Below are positions 18,774 to 27,591 of a stretch of DNA of 64,000 nt, in pieces. The stretch comes from Rhodococcus sp. KRD162. Lineage in GTDB: Bacteria > Actinomycetota > Actinomycetes > Mycobacteriales > Mycobacteriaceae. Under the pieces are notes generated by a model, which did no database searches, was not told the origin of the DNA, and saw nothing but the letters and a program-made list of their open reading frames with translations. Location of the stretch: the NCBI RefSeq assembly GCF_017168335.1, contig NZ_JABFAU010000011.1:297163-361162 (forward strand). The letters run 5' to 3'. Each line of letters begins with the position of its first letter. Within the stretch, counting starts at the first letter, position 1. A program made the translations under genes and the position numbers.

Positions 18774-19610
18774 GTGCTCAAGCTCCTCGGTGCGAAGCCT
18801 CTCGGTAATCGAGACGCCGCACACGTGCTGCGGGTGCTGGACGCCGATCCGGTAGCCACCTGCATGGTTGCGGCGCGGGTGCAGGAATCCGGGCTCGATC
18901 CGAGGTCTTTTCACGGTGAGTTATGGAGTAGGGGTGGCCCGGACGAATCGTTGTGCTTCTCCGGAGCGAACCTCGTCCCTCTGCTCGGATCCACCGACGA
19001 CCTTCGATCGTTCGCCGATCGCGCGTGCCGCGGCCCACGGCTGTGTTCGTCCCTGGTCGGCAGAGCCGAACTGACACTTCCGCTGTGGGAGATGCTCGAG
19101 ACCGACTGGGGCCCGGCTCGCGAGGTCCGTAGTGAGCAGCCACTGTTGGCGACGTCGGTTCGCTCGTCCGTTCCAGCAGATCCTCAGGTCCGCCTCGTTC
19201 GTCCGGACGAGCTCGATGCGTATCTCACGGCAGCCGTGGCGATGTTCATCGAGGAAGTCGGAGTCGACCCGCGCATGAACGACGGCGGCCGGGGCTATCG
19301 ACGTCGGATCGCCAGTCTCATTGCAGCCCAGCGTGCCTGGGCTCGATTCGAGGACGGCCGAGTGGTGTTCAAAGCCGAGATCGGATCACAGTCGGCGTCG
19401 GTCGGCCAAATTCAGGGAGTGTGGGTTCATCCCGATCTGCGAGGTCACGGGTTGGGTGCCTCCGGCACGGCGACAGTGGTGAACTCGGTGGTCCGGCATG
19501 GCCGCATCGCCAGCCTGTACGTCAACAGCTTCAACTACGTCGCCCGGCGGGCGTACGCAAAGATCGGTCTCACTCAGGTAGCGACCTTCACGACCGTGCT
19601 TCTGGATTGA
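18774..19610 (+). CDS. DUF4081 and GNAT-domain acetyltransferase
   Basis: 278 residues from GTG 18774 with AGGAGG at 18761-18766. An N-terminal DUF4081-like half (about 1-120) with SRGGPDESLCFSGANLVPL is followed by a GNAT domain: VWVHPDLRGHGLGASG (about 222-237) is the acetyl-CoA loop (motif A), and YVNSFNYVARRAYAKIGL is motif B. This two-domain arrangement is the Rv2867c type located next to ispG. Substrate unknown. It may be co-transcribed with ispG, but a 121-base gap and strong ribosome site suggest its own promoter. Confidence 0.85.
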   Translation: MLKLLGAKPLGNRDAAHVLRVLDADPVATCMVAARVQESGLDPRSFHGELWSRGGPDESLCFSGANLVPLLGSTDDLRSFADRACRGPRLCSSLVGRAELTLPLWEMLETDWGPAREVRSEQPLLATSVRSSVPADPQVRLVRPDELDAYLTAAVAMFIEEVGVDPRMNDGGRGYRRRIASLIAAQRAWARFEDGRVVFKAEIGSQSASVGQIQGVWVHPDLRGHGLGASGTATVVNSVVRHGRIASLYVNSFNYVARRAYAKIGLTQVATFTTVLLD

Positions 19611-19676
19611 CGCCGGGCTTCTCGATTGGCTTGTCGCCAACCGCGATTCGTTGCCGTCGGTAGCCCGCTGCCCCAT

Positions 19677-19682
19677 TACGAT
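19677..19682 (+). promoter_or_regulatory. -10 box of the PBP gene (leaderless candidate)
   Basis: TACGAT fits the TAnnnT consensus of the main sigma factor, and its last T lies nine bases before the ATG at 19691. This spacing would put transcription at the start codon. No ribosome site precedes the ATG, which agrees. A TTGCCG at 19651-19656 is 20 bases upstream, a poor -35. Confidence 0.45.
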
Positions 19683-19690
19683 GGGTCTCG

Positions 19691-21505
19691 ATGAGATCAC
19701 CTTGTGCAACCGATATGCGGTACAGAGTGTGTGCGCTGCTCGCGATCGGAGCCGTCGCGGTCGCCTCGCTCGCCGGGTGCACTCCCAAGCCCGACGGCCC
19801 GGAACCGGCCGCTCAGGCATTTCTCGCCGCCTTCGAATCGAAGGACATCCAAGTTGCCGCTGCGCGCACCGACAAACCCGACGCGGCAGCCGCAGCGCTG
19901 ACCGAGACGTGGGCCAATCTGCAGGCCGAGGCTCTCGATGCGGAAACGACTTCGGTGCAGGTCGACGGGGACACCGCCACGGTCGGCTATACCTATCGGT
20001 GGCAGTTGCCGAAGGACCGGGTATGGACCTACGACGGGCAACTGAACATGGGCCGCACCGCGGGTGAATGGGCGGTCCGCTGGACGTCGTCGGACATACA
20101 TCCCAAGCTCGGCGACACCCAGACGATGTCGCTCCGCTCGACGGCAGCTCCGCGCGCACGCGTGAACGAGCGTTCGGGCACCGATGTGCTGGTGCCCGGC
20201 GTGGTGCATCGCATCAAGTTCGACGCGGCGAACACGAACAACGTCGTCGCCTCGGCAACAGCACTGGCATCGTTGCTCACTGCCTTCGACGCATCGATCA
20301 CGGCACAGTCGATCGTGGAGTCGGCCACCTCGGTCGATGGCGACTATCCGGTCGCGCTTCTGCGCGAGAGCGACTTCGAGCCCATCTCCGCCGCCGTCAC
20401 CGAGATCCCTGGCGTCACTGCGTCCGACGAATCGGATCTGTTGTCCACCGATCCGACGTTCGCTCCGGATCTGGTCGGGCAGGTCAAGAAGGCCGTCATC
20501 GACGAGGTCGACGGGAAGGCGGGCTGGAGTGTGGTGACCACCAACCGCAACGGCATCGACATCGACGTTCTCACCGATACTCCGCCGGAGCCCGTGCCCT
20601 CCTTTTCGATCAGTCTCGATCGCAACGTCCAGGTCGCTGCCCAGAAAGCGGTGAATGCTCGCTCGGAGCAGGCGATGACGGTGGTCATTCAACCGTCGAC
20701 CGGTGCCATTTTGGCGGTGGCGCAGAATCCGGCCGCGGACCGGGATGGGCCCGTCGCGTCCGCTGGCCTCTACCCGCCCGGATCGACGTTCAAGATCATC
20801 ACTGCAGGCGCTGCCATCTCGAACGGACTTGCCGGCCCGGGCAGTACCGTGCCGTGCCCGGGCCGCATTGTGATCGGCGAGCGCAGCGTGCCCAATTACA
20901 ACGAGTTCTCACTCGGTGACGTGACGATGACCACCGCGTTCACCCGTTCGTGCAATACCTCGTTCGCGAAGCTGGCCAGTGAGATGTCGCCGGACGCGTT
21001 GACGGTCGCCGCGTCTCAGTTCGGCGTCGGACCGGACTACGACGTCGTCGGATTGCCGACCGATTCGGGTTCGGTGCCCCCGGCCGAGGAACTGGTCCAG
21101 CGCACCGAAGACGGCTTCGGGCAGGGCAAGGTGGTGGTGTCCACCTTCGGTATGGCGCTGGCGGCCGCGACGGTGGCACACGGTTCGACGCCGGTTCCGA
21201 ATCTGCTGGTCGGACGAGACACCATGATCACCGGCGATCATCCGCCGATCGAGCCGGCCATGGTCGATGGTCTGCGGGGGATGATGCGGTCGGTGGTCAC
21301 CAGCGGTACCGCCGAGCGCATCGCAGATCAGGGGGAGGTCTACGGAAAGACGGGTGAGGCAGAGGTCGAGGGCGGCTCGCACTCCTGGTTCGTCGGTTAC
21401 CGAGGCGATATCGCTTTCGCCACCCTGGTGGTGCGCGGGGGAAGCTCGGACAACGCGGTCGCAGTGACCAGGGAATTGTTCGAGCAATTGCCGCCGGGAT
21501 ACTGA
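19691..21505 (+). CDS. penicillin-binding lipoprotein (class B transpeptidase)
   Basis: 604 residues from ATG 19691; M9 at 19715 is an alternative. The signal peptide ends in lipobox LAGC, so the protein is anchored to the outer face of the membrane. An NTF2-like (MecA_N) domain (about 35-150) and a PBP dimerisation region precede the transpeptidase domain, which has S365-TFK368 (SxxK), S420-C421-N422 (SxN) and K553-TG (KTG). This is the Rv2864c layout. It cross-links peptidoglycan peptides; low-affinity relatives give beta-lactam tolerance. Separated from the LuxR gene by a short convergent gap. Confidence 0.92.
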   Translation: MRSPCATDMRYRVCALLAIGAVAVASLAGCTPKPDGPEPAAQAFLAAFESKDIQVAAARTDKPDAAAAALTETWANLQAEALDAETTSVQVDGDTATVGYTYRWQLPKDRVWTYDGQLNMGRTAGEWAVRWTSSDIHPKLGDTQTMSLRSTAAPRARVNERSGTDVLVPGVVHRIKFDAANTNNVVASATALASLLTAFDASITAQSIVESATSVDGDYPVALLRESDFEPISAAVTEIPGVTASDESDLLSTDPTFAPDLVGQVKKAVIDEVDGKAGWSVVTTNRNGIDIDVLTDTPPEPVPSFSISLDRNVQVAAQKAVNARSEQAMTVVIQPSTGAILAVAQNPAADRDGPVASAGLYPPGSTFKIITAGAAISNGLAGPGSTVPCPGRIVIGERSVPNYNEFSLGDVTMTTAFTRSCNTSFAKLASEMSPDALTVAASQFGVGPDYDVVGLPTDSGSVPPAEELVQRTEDGFGQGKVVVSTFGMALAAATVAHGSTPVPNLLVGRDTMITGDHPPIEPAMVDGLRGMMRSVVTSGTAERIADQGEVYGKTGEAEVEGGSHSWFVGYRGDIAFATLVVRGGSSDNAVAVTRELFEQLPPGY

Positions 21506-21527
21506 GCGGGCAGTCGATGTCCCGTGG

Positions 21528-22400
21528 TCAGGAGTTCAACAGGCCGAGTCGTCGGCAGGTCATCACTGCCTCGTAGCGGGTGTGCGAATCGGTTTTGCGC
21601 ATCACGCTACGCAGGTAGGACTTGACCGTTTCGGCACCGATCGACAGGCGGCGACCCACCTCGATGTTGGTGCAGCCCAGTGCGACTTGCGAGATCACGT
21701 CGATCTCGCGTGGCGTCAACGACGGTGACATCTCCTCGGCCCGCGTGCCGTGGTGTGTTTCCTGGCCGAGCGACGCCGCCACACGGGCCGCGACCGCGTC
21801 GAGTCTGCGGCGAATGATCCCGTCATCCACCGACCGAGCGAGATCGGCCAGCTCCTCGTGGACGCTGCGCAGTTCGGCCGTGCGCGAGGCATCCGAATCG
21901 AGCATCGATCCGGTGGTCTCCAACAGGCGGACTCTGCGGTCGACCTCGTCGCGCACGGCGATCTCCTGGCCGAGGCGTCGTGCGGCGGTCGTCATGAGGT
22001 CCGTGACGCGATCGCCGAGGGGCCCGCGCTCGCGCACCGCCGCGTACATCACCAGCCGCGCGGCACCGGCGACGACCACCGGCACCGCGAGAATCGACTT
22101 GAGGCCCTCGCCGAGCACGGGGCGGTCGAAGTGATGAGTGATCGATAGCGACGAGCCGTAATCGCTCACGGCAGCCGGTCTGCGCTGCGCCATCACCCGA
22201 CCGCCGAGTCCTGATCTCGGCGCGATGGCGAGTCCGTCGAGACCCCGCGTTCTGGTGCCGTGGAACTCGCTCAGGTACAGAGTGTTCGAGGACACCTCGC
22301 CGCCGAATACCACCGGGACTCCGGATGTCGCCGCTACCTGGCGCAATTCGGCCCGCAGGGCATCACCGTCACGAGGTCGCAACAGGTTCGAGTGAATCAT
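21528..22400 (-). CDS. LuxR-family regulator with GAF-like sensor domain
   Basis: 290 residues from ATG 22400, chosen because AAGGAAG precedes it. The N-terminal about 150 residues resemble a GAF-like domain ([35 protein letters not shown]). A charged coiled segment (about 150-215) follows. The C-terminal LuxR helix-turn-helix is clear: [16 protein letters not shown] then [20 protein letters not shown] (about 230-266). Likely ligand- or signal-binding transcription factor; no receiver aspartate is seen, so it is not a classical two-component regulator. Divergent from map, separated by 141 bases. Confidence 0.82.
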   Translation of the reverse strand: MIHSNLLRPRDGDALRAELRQVAATSGVPVVFGGEVSSNTLYLSEFHGTRTRGLDGLAIAPRSGLGGRVMAQRRPAAVSDYGSSLSITHHFDRPVLGEGLKSILAVPVVVAGAARLVMYAAVRERGPLGDRVTDLMTTAARRLGQEIAVRDEVDRRVRLLETTGSMLDSDASRTAELRSVHEELADLARSVDDGIIRRRLDAVAARVAASLGQETHHGTRAEEMSPSLTPREIDVISQVALGCTNIEVGRRLSIGAETVKSYLRSVMRKTDSHTRYEAVMTCRRLGLLNS

Positions 22401-22448
22401 GGTGCTTCCTTCCTCGCGCGGGACGCTTCGGGTATGAACGTGACCCAG

Positions 22449-22454
22449 ATCATA
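22449..22454 (-). promoter_or_regulatory. -10-like box of the LuxR gene
   Basis: On the minus strand this reads TATGAT, close to the consensus, 48 bases before the ATG at 22400. No convincing -35 is found 16-18 bases upstream. Confidence 0.35.
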
Positions 22455-22528
22455 TCCGCTGCAACGAACGGTGATTCGCCGGCATCGAGCATCGATGCGC
22501 TGCGTCGTGGAGCCGATCGGGTGCCGAC

Positions 22529-22534
22529 TACTGT
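22529..22534 (+). promoter_or_regulatory. -10 box of map (leaderless candidate)
   Basis: TACTGT fits TAnnnT and its last T is eight bases before the map ATG at 22542, which has no ribosome site. This predicts a leaderless transcript starting at or next to the ATG. Confidence 0.45.
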
Positions 22535-22541
22535 GGGGCTT

Positions 22542-23417
22542 ATGTCTGTGACCGCCGAGAGCACGCCACGCCAGCCACTCGTACCAGGCGTTGTTTCGCC
22601 CGTCCTTGCGGTGCCGAAGTCGATCGAGCGGCCCGAGTACGCGTGGAAGTCGACGGTTGCCGAGGGGAGCGAACCCTGGGTGCAGACTCCCGAGGTCATC
22701 GAGAAGATGCGCTTGGCGTCGAAGATCGCTGCTCGAGCGCTTCAGGAAGCGGGCCGGGCGGTCGCCCCCGGCGTGAGCACAGACGAACTGGACCGGATCG
22801 CACACGAGTACATGATCGATCACGGCGCATACCCGTCCACGTTGGGTTACAAGGGTTTTCCCAAATCGTGCTGCACCTCGCTCAACGAGGTCATCTGCCA
22901 CGGCATCCCCGACTCCACGGTGATCGAGGACGGTGACATCGTCAACATCGACGTCACCGCGTACATCGACGGCGTGCACGGCGACACCAACGCGACCTTC
23001 CTGGCCGGCAACGTCTCCGAGGAAGCCCGTCTGCTCGTCGAGCGCACGCACGAGGCCACGATGCGCGCCATCAAGGCGGTGAAGCCGGGTCGGGCACTGA
23101 ACGTGATCGGCCGGGTCATCGAGTCGTATGCGCATCGGTTCGGCTACGGGGTGGTCGAGGACTTCACCGGTCACGGCATCGGCACCACCTTTCACAACGG
23201 TCTCGTCGTGCTGCACTACGACCAGCCCTCGGTGGATACGGTCATCGAGCCGGGGATGACGTTCACCATCGAACCGATGATCAACCTGGGCGGCATCGAC
23301 GCCGAGATGTGGGACGACGGCTGGACTGTGGTCACCCGTGATCGGAAATGGACCGCGCAGTTCGAGCACACGCTCGTGGTGACCGAGACGGGTAGCGAGA
23401 TTCTGACTCTCCCGTGA
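22542..23417 (+). CDS. map: type I methionine aminopeptidase (MapB type)
   Basis: 291 residues from ATG 22542. Removes the initiator methionine from new proteins. The proline-rich N-terminal extension of about 40 residues is typical of actinobacterial MapB (Rv2861c). Metal ligands D137, D148, H211, E244 and E275 and the substrate-contacting H120 (VICHGIP) are all present, and the [16 protein letters not shown] segment is diagnostic. An upstream in-frame ATG at 22434 would add 36 residues unlike the family. Its stop overlaps the cobQ start (GTGA). Confidence 0.96.
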   Translation: MSVTAESTPRQPLVPGVVSPVLAVPKSIERPEYAWKSTVAEGSEPWVQTPEVIEKMRLASKIAARALQEAGRAVAPGVSTDELDRIAHEYMIDHGAYPSTLGYKGFPKSCCTSLNEVICHGIPDSTVIEDGDIVNIDVTAYIDGVHGDTNATFLAGNVSEEARLLVERTHEATMRAIKAVKPGRALNVIGRVIESYAHRFGYGVVEDFTGHGIGTTFHNGLVVLHYDQPSVDTVIEPGMTFTIEPMINLGGIDAEMWDDGWTVVTRDRKWTAQFEHTLVVTETGSEILTLP

Positions 23418-24949
23418 GTCCGCGCGGTGCACTTCTCGTTGCCGGGACGACGTCCGACGCGGGCAAGAGTGTGTTGGTTGCCGGTCTGTGTCGCATGCTG
23501 GCTCGCCGGGGCGTCCGGGTAGCTCCGTTCAAGGCGCAGAACATGTCCAACAACTCGGTGGTGACGCTCGACGGCGGTGAGATCGGCCGAGCCCAGGCGA
23601 TGCAGGCCGCGGCCTGCGGCCTGGAGCCGAGTGTGCGTTTCAATCCGGTGTTGCTCAAGCCGGGCAGCGATCGGACCTCGCAATTGTTGGTGCGCGGGCG
23701 TGCGGTGGCGCAGGTGAATGCGAGCAACTACATCGAGCATCGGCGGTCGTTGCGGGCGGTGGTGGCCGAGGAGTTGGCTTCTCTGCGTGCAGAGTTCGAC
23801 GTGGTGATCTGTGAAGGGGCCGGTTCGCCTGCCGAGATCAATCTGCGCGCGACGGACTTGGCCAACATGGGTTTGGCGTCGGCGGCATCGCTGCCGGTGA
23901 TCGTCGTGGGAGATATCGATCGCGGGGGCGTGCTCGCGCATCTGTTCGGCACCGTGGCGGTGCTGTCCGAGGAAGACCAGGCGCTCGTTGCGGGCTTCGT
24001 GATCAACAAGTTTCGAGGCGACCCGGCTCTGTTGGCTCCCGGTCTCGATCAGTTACACGCGTTGACCGGGCGGCCGACGTACGGCGTCGTTCCGTTCGCC
24101 GACGGACTGTGGCTCGATGCCGAGGATTCGCTGGGCACCGTTCCCGATGCCCCGGTGGGCAGGCCGCGTCCGCCGGTCGGGTCGCAGTGGCTACGCGTTG
24201 CGGCGGTGCGGTTGCCGCGAATTTCCAACACCACCGACGTCGAGGCGCTGGCCTGCGAGCCGGGTGTGTCGGTGCACTGGGTCACCGAGCCGTCTCGGCT
24301 CGAGGATGCTGATCTGGTGGTCGTCCCGGGCAGCAAGTCCACCGTCTCGGATCTGGAGTGGTTGCGGCGCACCGGTCTTGCTCGTGCCATTTCCGAGCGG
24401 GCCGCGGCGGGTCGGCCGGTGCTGGGTATCTGCGGCGGCTACCAGATGCTCGGCCGAACCATCTCGGACACTGTGGAGTCGGGTGTCGGTGTGGTCGAGG
24501 GGCTCGGCCTGCTCGATCTGGACATCGAATTCGCGGACGAGAAGGTGCTCGCGCAGGTGAACGGCTTCTCGGTCGAGTTCGGCTCGGACGCAGTGGCAGG
24601 GTACGAAATTCATCACGGTCGCGTTGCCCGGAACGGTGACCGGCCGTTGTCGTCATCGGCATCGGGTGCTGACGAGGGCAGTGTGCGCGGCAGTGTCGTG
24701 GGCACCCACTGGCACGGTCTGCTCGAGTCCGACGGCTTCCGGCGTCACGTGCTCTCCTGGGTGGCAGAGGCGTCCGGGCGTACCGGATTCGTGGTGGCAC
24801 CTGCTACGTCGGTCAGGGCTCTCAGAGAGCAGCAGTTGGATCTGCTGGCGGATCTCGTGGAGGACAATCTCGACGTCGACGCAATACTCGATCTCATCGA
24901 GAACGGCGTCGACCGTCGCGTCGAGATGATTGTCACGCAGTTGCTTTGA
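23414..24949 (+). CDS. cobQ: cobyric acid synthase
   Basis: 511 residues from GTG 23414, overlapping the map stop. Amidates four side chains of adenosylcobyrinic a,c-diamide using glutamine and ATP. An N-terminal dethiobiotin-synthetase-like domain has GTTSDAGKS (P-loop, about 10-18), [13 protein letters not shown] and [15 protein letters not shown]. The C-terminal class-I glutamine amidotransferase has the nucleophile cysteine in [10 protein letters not shown] (about 338-347) and the catalytic histidine in [11 protein letters not shown]. Cobalamin genes recur at 32.3-41.5 kb, so the pathway is split over two nearby loci. Confidence 0.96.
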   Translation: MSPRGALLVAGTTSDAGKSVLVAGLCRMLARRGVRVAPFKAQNMSNNSVVTLDGGEIGRAQAMQAAACGLEPSVRFNPVLLKPGSDRTSQLLVRGRAVAQVNASNYIEHRRSLRAVVAEELASLRAEFDVVICEGAGSPAEINLRATDLANMGLASAASLPVIVVGDIDRGGVLAHLFGTVAVLSEEDQALVAGFVINKFRGDPALLAPGLDQLHALTGRPTYGVVPFADGLWLDAEDSLGTVPDAPVGRPRPPVGSQWLRVAAVRLPRISNTTDVEALACEPGVSVHWVTEPSRLEDADLVVVPGSKSTVSDLEWLRRTGLARAISERAAAGRPVLGICGGYQMLGRTISDTVESGVGVVEGLGLLDLDIEFADEKVLAQVNGFSVEFGSDAVAGYEIHHGRVARNGDRPLSSSASGADEGSVRGSVVGTHWHGLLESDGFRRHVLSWVAEASGRTGFVVAPATSVRALREQQLDLLADLVEDNLDVDAILDLIENGVDRRVEMIVTQLL

Positions 24950-25628
24950 GCAAACCGAACCAACTGGCGGCTGACAACACGCCTGCGATGGTCAACGGGA
25001 TGACGACCAGCAGTAGGATCCGCGGCGTGTCGGTGAAGAAGCTGCCGATGTGCGGCCACCAGTTCTGCCAGGTCACGAGAATCGCTCCGCCGCCGAAGAC
25101 CACGAGCGCGCCGAGACCGAGCGTGAACAGTCCGTTCGTACGGTAGTGCCGATAGACGACGCCGATGAAGGCACCGATTCCGCCGATCATCAACAATCCT
25201 GTCACCAGGGCGGCCCATTGGAGGACTGGATTGTCGGTCGCGTATCGGGCGAGGCCGAACATACGGATGTTCTTGCCGAATCCGCCGGTCGCCGCCTCGA
25301 CCAAGGACAGCAGATACACGATCGTGCCGATCGCAACCGACTGTGTAATCCCCACGAGGGCTGTAGCGCTGAGGAATTCGCGTCGGGTGATACTCAGGCT
25401 CAGTGCGTAGGGAAAGCACTGTGTTATGGCGGTGATGTAGAACGCGATGGCGAATCCGTACACGGAGAACACGCCGCCGGTGAAGGTGGAGTCGGAATTG
25501 CTCGTCGGTACCACCAGGAAGATGCCGTAGGTGATGGCGAACACTATCGCAAGGATCCCCAGTGGCCACGTGAATGTGGTCGCCCATGAGGTGTTGTGGA
25601 CGCGGGCTACGTTCAGTATTCGCTTCAT
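24933..25628 (-). CDS. ABC transporter permease-like membrane protein
   Basis: 231 residues, overlapping the ATPase gene by four bases. About six membrane segments are visible (for example [20 protein letters not shown] at about 18-37, and a final [20 protein letters not shown]). Loop residues [17 protein letters not shown] (about 80-96) resemble the ABC-2-type permeases of YtrA-regulated antibiotic or lipid exporters. Substrate unknown. Its 3' end overlaps cobQ by 17 bases tail to tail. Last gene of a gntR-ATPase-permease operon. Confidence 0.78.
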   Translation of the reverse strand: MKRILNVARVHNTSWATTFTWPLGILAIVFAITYGIFLVVPTSNSDSTFTGGVFSVYGFAIAFYITAITQCFPYALSLSITRREFLSATALVGITQSVAIGTIVYLLSLVEAATGGFGKNIRMFGLARYATDNPVLQWAALVTGLLMIGGIGAFIGVVYRHYRTNGLFTLGLGALVVFGGGAILVTWQNWWPHIGSFFTDTPRILLLVVIPLTIAGVLSAASWFGLLKATA

Positions 25629-26548
25629 GACACTGTCTCCTCGGTGTCGCCTGTCGTGCGTTCGATGATCAACTGCTGCAACGGAACGGCCTCGATGGTC
25701 AGCCCTGCTGCGGTACCGTCCGTCTTCTGCCGTTCGTTCAATCGGCCGTCGATGGTGGTGCGGGCGCTCGCGCCGAGCGCAGTTCGGTGCAGTATTCGGT
25801 GCCCCGAGGCGAACGAGTCGACGGCCTGTGCCGGCCCTGTTATCTCGAACGCGCTCTCGCGCAGGGAATCCGAGTCCTCGTCGAGCACGATCTTGCCCTT
25901 GTCGATGAGAATTACGTGTTCGATCAGATCGCTCACCTCGTCGATGAGGTGAGTGGACAGCACGACGGTTCTGGGATTGTCGGCGTAGTCGGCAAGCAAT
26001 CTGTCGTAGAACATGTGTCGCGAGACGGCGTCCAATCCCAGATACGGCTCATCGAAGAATGTCAGTGGTGCCCGCGAGGCCAGTCCGATGACGATGCCGA
26101 GTGCCGAGGTCATTCCTCGTGAGAGTTTTTTGATCTTGCGGCCGAGTGGTAGGTCGAAATCGCGTAGTAGTTCGGCGGCGAACTCGCTGTCCCAGTGCGG
26201 AAGTATGTGCGAGGCCTGCGAGATGGCACTTTTCACCTTGAGATCGTCGGGATACTTCTGGCTTTCCTTGACGAAGCACACGTGAGCCAGAGCGCGCGGG
26301 TTCTCCCATGGGCGTTGTCCGAATATCGAGATCTCACCGGCGCTGTGGCGCATCTGCGCTGTCATCATCTGCATGACGGTGGTTTTGCCCGCGCCGTTGC
26401 GGCCGAGAAATCCGTAGATCTTGTTCTGTTCGATCTCGAAACTGACATCGTCGACGGCGGTGAACGAGCCGAAGTTCTTGCTCAGGTGAGTCGTCGATGC
26501 AGCGATGGTGCGGGGTTCGTCCATCGAGTCGAGGGTGTGGACGCTCAT
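25625..26548 (-). CDS. ABC transporter ATP-binding protein
   Basis: 307 residues. ATPase of an ABC-2-like exporter. Walker A GRNGAGKTT (about 50-58), Q-loop region, an atypical signature LSRGMTSALG in place of LSGGQ (about 142-151), Walker B LTFFDEP (about 164-170), D-loop LGLDAVS and switch histidine in STHLIDEV. The C-terminal 85 residues form a family-variable extension. It overlaps the GntR gene by four bases and the permease by four, so translation is coupled through the operon. Confidence 0.88.
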   Translation of the reverse strand: MSVHTLDSMDEPRTIAASTTHLSKNFGSFTAVDDVSFEIEQNKIYGFLGRNGAGKTTVMQMMTAQMRHSAGEISIFGQRPWENPRALAHVCFVKESQKYPDDLKVKSAISQASHILPHWDSEFAAELLRDFDLPLGRKIKKLSRGMTSALGIVIGLASRAPLTFFDEPYLGLDAVSRHMFYDRLLADYADNPRTVVLSTHLIDEVSDLIEHVILIDKGKIVLDEDSDSLRESAFEITGPAQAVDSFASGHRILHRTALGASARTTIDGRLNERQKTDGTAAGLTIEAVPLQQLIIERTTGDTEETVS

Positions 26549-26904
26549 CGTGCTTCCTCCCAGTTGTCGAGCATGGTCTTGAGTTCGTCGACGGTCATGC
26601 CGAGTTTGCGTGCCTCGGTGACCAACGGATCGATGTACTGGCGAGCGAACAGCTCGCGGCGACGGAATCGAAGAGCGTCCCGAGCGCCTGCAGTGACGAA
26701 CATCCCGATTCCTCGTTTCTTGTAGACGACGCCATCGGCGACGAGCTTCGCGAGACCTTTGCCCGCCGTCGCCGGATTGATGCGATGGAACGCGGCGAGC
26801 TCGTTGGTCGAGGGGACCTGCTCTTCCTCGGCCAGCGAGCCATCGACGATGGAGTTCTCGACGAGCTCGGCGATCTGCAGGAAGATCGGCCTGCCCTCGT
26901 CCAT
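26545..26904 (-). CDS. GntR-family regulator (YtrA type)
   Basis: 119 residues. A short GntR protein with only the winged-helix domain (IFLQIAELVENSIVDGSL, VPSTNELAAFHRINPATAGKG in two adjoining pieces, GVVYKKRGIGMFV) and a C-terminal dimerisation helix, the YtrA layout. First gene of the operon with the ABC ATPase and permease, so it probably represses its own exporter. A palindrome at 26944-26967 is the likely operator. Confidence 0.88.
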   Translation of the reverse strand: MDEGRPIFLQIAELVENSIVDGSLAEEEQVPSTNELAAFHRINPATAGKGLAKLVADGVVYKKRGIGMFVTAGARDALRFRRRELFARQYIDPLVTEARKLGMTVDELKTMLDNWEEAR

Positions 26905-26943
26905 CAGAACCGCCGCCGAAGCAGGTCGGTTACTTGCCTCAAT

Positions 26944-26967
26944 GGTTCATTACTCATGTAACTAACC
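26944..26967. promoter_or_regulatory. GntR operator palindrome
   Basis: The 24-bp site has the symmetric form GGTT-n2-TTAC-n4-GTAA-n2-AACC: eight of twelve base pairs are self-complementary, in the two inner and outer tetrads. It overlaps the predicted transcription start of the GntR operon, 40 bases before the start codon at 26904. The layout matches known YtrA-family operators in symmetry, though the exact bases are not known to me. Confidence 0.6.
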
Positions 26968-26993
26968 ATAGAACCGGTACGAGTTCGGCGCAA
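26965..26993 (-). promoter_or_regulatory. promoter of the gntR-ABC operon
   Basis: On the minus strand, TTGCGC (26988-26993) and TATGGT (26965-26970) are 17 bases apart. The -10 touches the edge of the GntR palindrome and transcription would start inside it, so binding would block initiation. Confidence 0.5.
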
Positions 26994-27000
26994 GAGGCAG

Positions 27001-27006
27001 TACCGT
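27001..27006 (+). promoter_or_regulatory. -10 box (leaderless candidate)
   Basis: TACCGT fits TAnnnT with its last T eight bases before the ATG at 27014, which lacks a ribosome site. The downstream gene would be leaderless. Confidence 0.4.
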
Positions 27007-27013
27007 CGTTCCC

Positions 27014-27580
27014 ATGGAGTTCACGCATGTGAGTGCCGCGGGCGGGAAATGTTCGGTTCGAGTCGCGGGCCCGGACAGTCGGCACGCTGTTCTTTTACTT
27101 CCCGATGCCGATGATCCGGTGGACGTCTACGACGCCGTCAGCGAGCGTCTTCACAACTCCGACCTGAAAACCGTTGCGCTGGAAAGCATCGACGGCGTGA
27201 GCGACGAGGTCGTCCTCGCCGTTCTCGACGAACTGAAGTTGTCCTGGGTGCACCTGGTCGGCAGTGGTGCGGGTGCAGAATCGGCATGGACCTTGGCCGC
27301 GAAAACCTTCGGGCGATTCGCCAGCCTGATCGCCGTGAACCGCTGCCACCCCGCCATCGCAGACGAGCAGGGCGTGGTTCGCGCCGCCGACTGCCCGGCC
27401 GTCGAAATACCGACGACCTTGGTTATCGGGTCCTCGCTCGGACGGACGCCGGCCGACGCGAGCGGGCGGTTCGCCTACTCGGATTTCCGGGTGGTCCAGC
27501 TCGATGGAGTGGAAAACATCCCCGCTGATGCGGCGGCGGCACTGGCCACCGAAATCGCGCTCCGCACCAGCCCCTGGTGA
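27014..27580 (+). CDS. alpha/beta-hydrolase-like protein lacking the nucleophile
   Basis: 188 residues from ATG 27014. The strand order and the VHLVGSGAGAESAW segment (about 76-89) resemble a short alpha/beta-hydrolase fold, but the elbow reads G-S-G-A-G: glycine occupies the nucleophile position of GxSxG. I see no clear acid or histidine. It is therefore likely a non-catalytic member, or a protein that only resembles the family. It converges on mtr, with 11 bases between stops. Function unknown. Confidence 0.6.
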   Translation: MEFTHVSAAGGKCSVRVAGPDSRHAVLLLPDADDPVDVYDAVSERLHNSDLKTVALESIDGVSDEVVLAVLDELKLSWVHLVGSGAGAESAWTLAAKTFGRFASLIAVNRCHPAIADEQGVVRAADCPAVEIPTTLVIGSSLGRTPADASGRFAYSDFRVVQLDGVENIPADAAAALATEIALRTSPW

Positions 27581-27591
27581 GTGGGTCGGAC

